Assembly: GCA_013911195.1 (NCBI GenBank) | Contig: JACETS010000152.1 | Location: 1-6,263 of the forward strand | Direction of reading: 5' to 3' | Source: Verrucomicrobiales bacterium | Lineage (GTDB): Bacteria > Verrucomicrobiota > Verrucomicrobiia > Verrucomicrobiales > DEV007 | DNA: 6,263 nucleotides | In this document: positions 6,228 through 6,263 of the stretch, one piece after another | Numbering within the stretch: the stretch's first letter is position 1 | How the letters are laid out: every line of letters begins with the position of its first letter | The notes under the pieces: model-generated | What the model was told of the DNA's origin: nothing | Seen by the model: the letters and a program-made list of their open reading frames with translations, nothing else | Databases searched by the model: none | Translations under genes and position numbers: made by a program

Positions 6228-6263
6228 TTTTTTAAAACAAATTTAGAATAGCCTATATATTCC

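Noticed and set aside
6117..6263. Possible origin or phage-attachment-like AT-rich region
   Set aside because: There are no DnaA boxes, iterons, tRNA fragment or integrase. The AT richness alone fits an ordinary upstream region.

Overview
The window looks like chromosomal DNA from an AT-rich member of Verrucomicrobiota. The main evidence is the 1255-residue protein at 1680-5447. It carries, in order, motifs I recognise from the lineage-restricted 'Verru_Chthon cassette protein A' family (TIGRFAM-type model TIGR02600, cited from memory). The flanking genes fit the same phylum: a secreted protein with SHD1-like domains, and a secreted beta-sandwich protein with the WKYLDDG...FDDSAW pattern common in Verrucomicrobia and Planctomycetes.

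Layout, left to right. At 1-411 (minus, cut by the window edge) is the N-terminal part of an exported protein with a jelly-roll-like module. A 186-bp divergent AT-rich spacer follows, with a plausible promoter for the next gene. At 598-1440 (plus) is a 280-residue exported protein with a clear C-terminal SHD1-like domain and a weaker N-terminal copy. A 239-bp spacer (1441-1679) holds a candidate promoter and a small near-palindrome. At 1680-5447 (plus) is the giant pilin-like cassette A protein. A strong bidirectional terminator (5468-5500) separates it from a convergent HNH nuclease gene at 5499-6116 (minus). The last 147 bp are very AT-rich and hold a 14-bp inverted repeat plus one copy of a 17-bp sequence that also occurs upstream of the first gene.

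How the genes may work together. Three of the four proteins have export signals: two Sec-type signal peptides and one type IV prepilin-like leader. The left part of the window therefore looks devoted to the cell envelope or periplasm. Cassette A proteins are normally described together with smaller prepilin-like partners B, C and D. Here none of the partners flanks A: the SHD1-like gene lies upstream and a terminator follows at once. The gene thus looks like an orphan or dispersed A component, and it is the most interesting item in the window. The HNH protein is an intact stand-alone member of a widespread chromosomal family and probably has no functional link to its neighbour. I saw no tRNA, rRNA, CRISPR array, insertion sequence or integrase.
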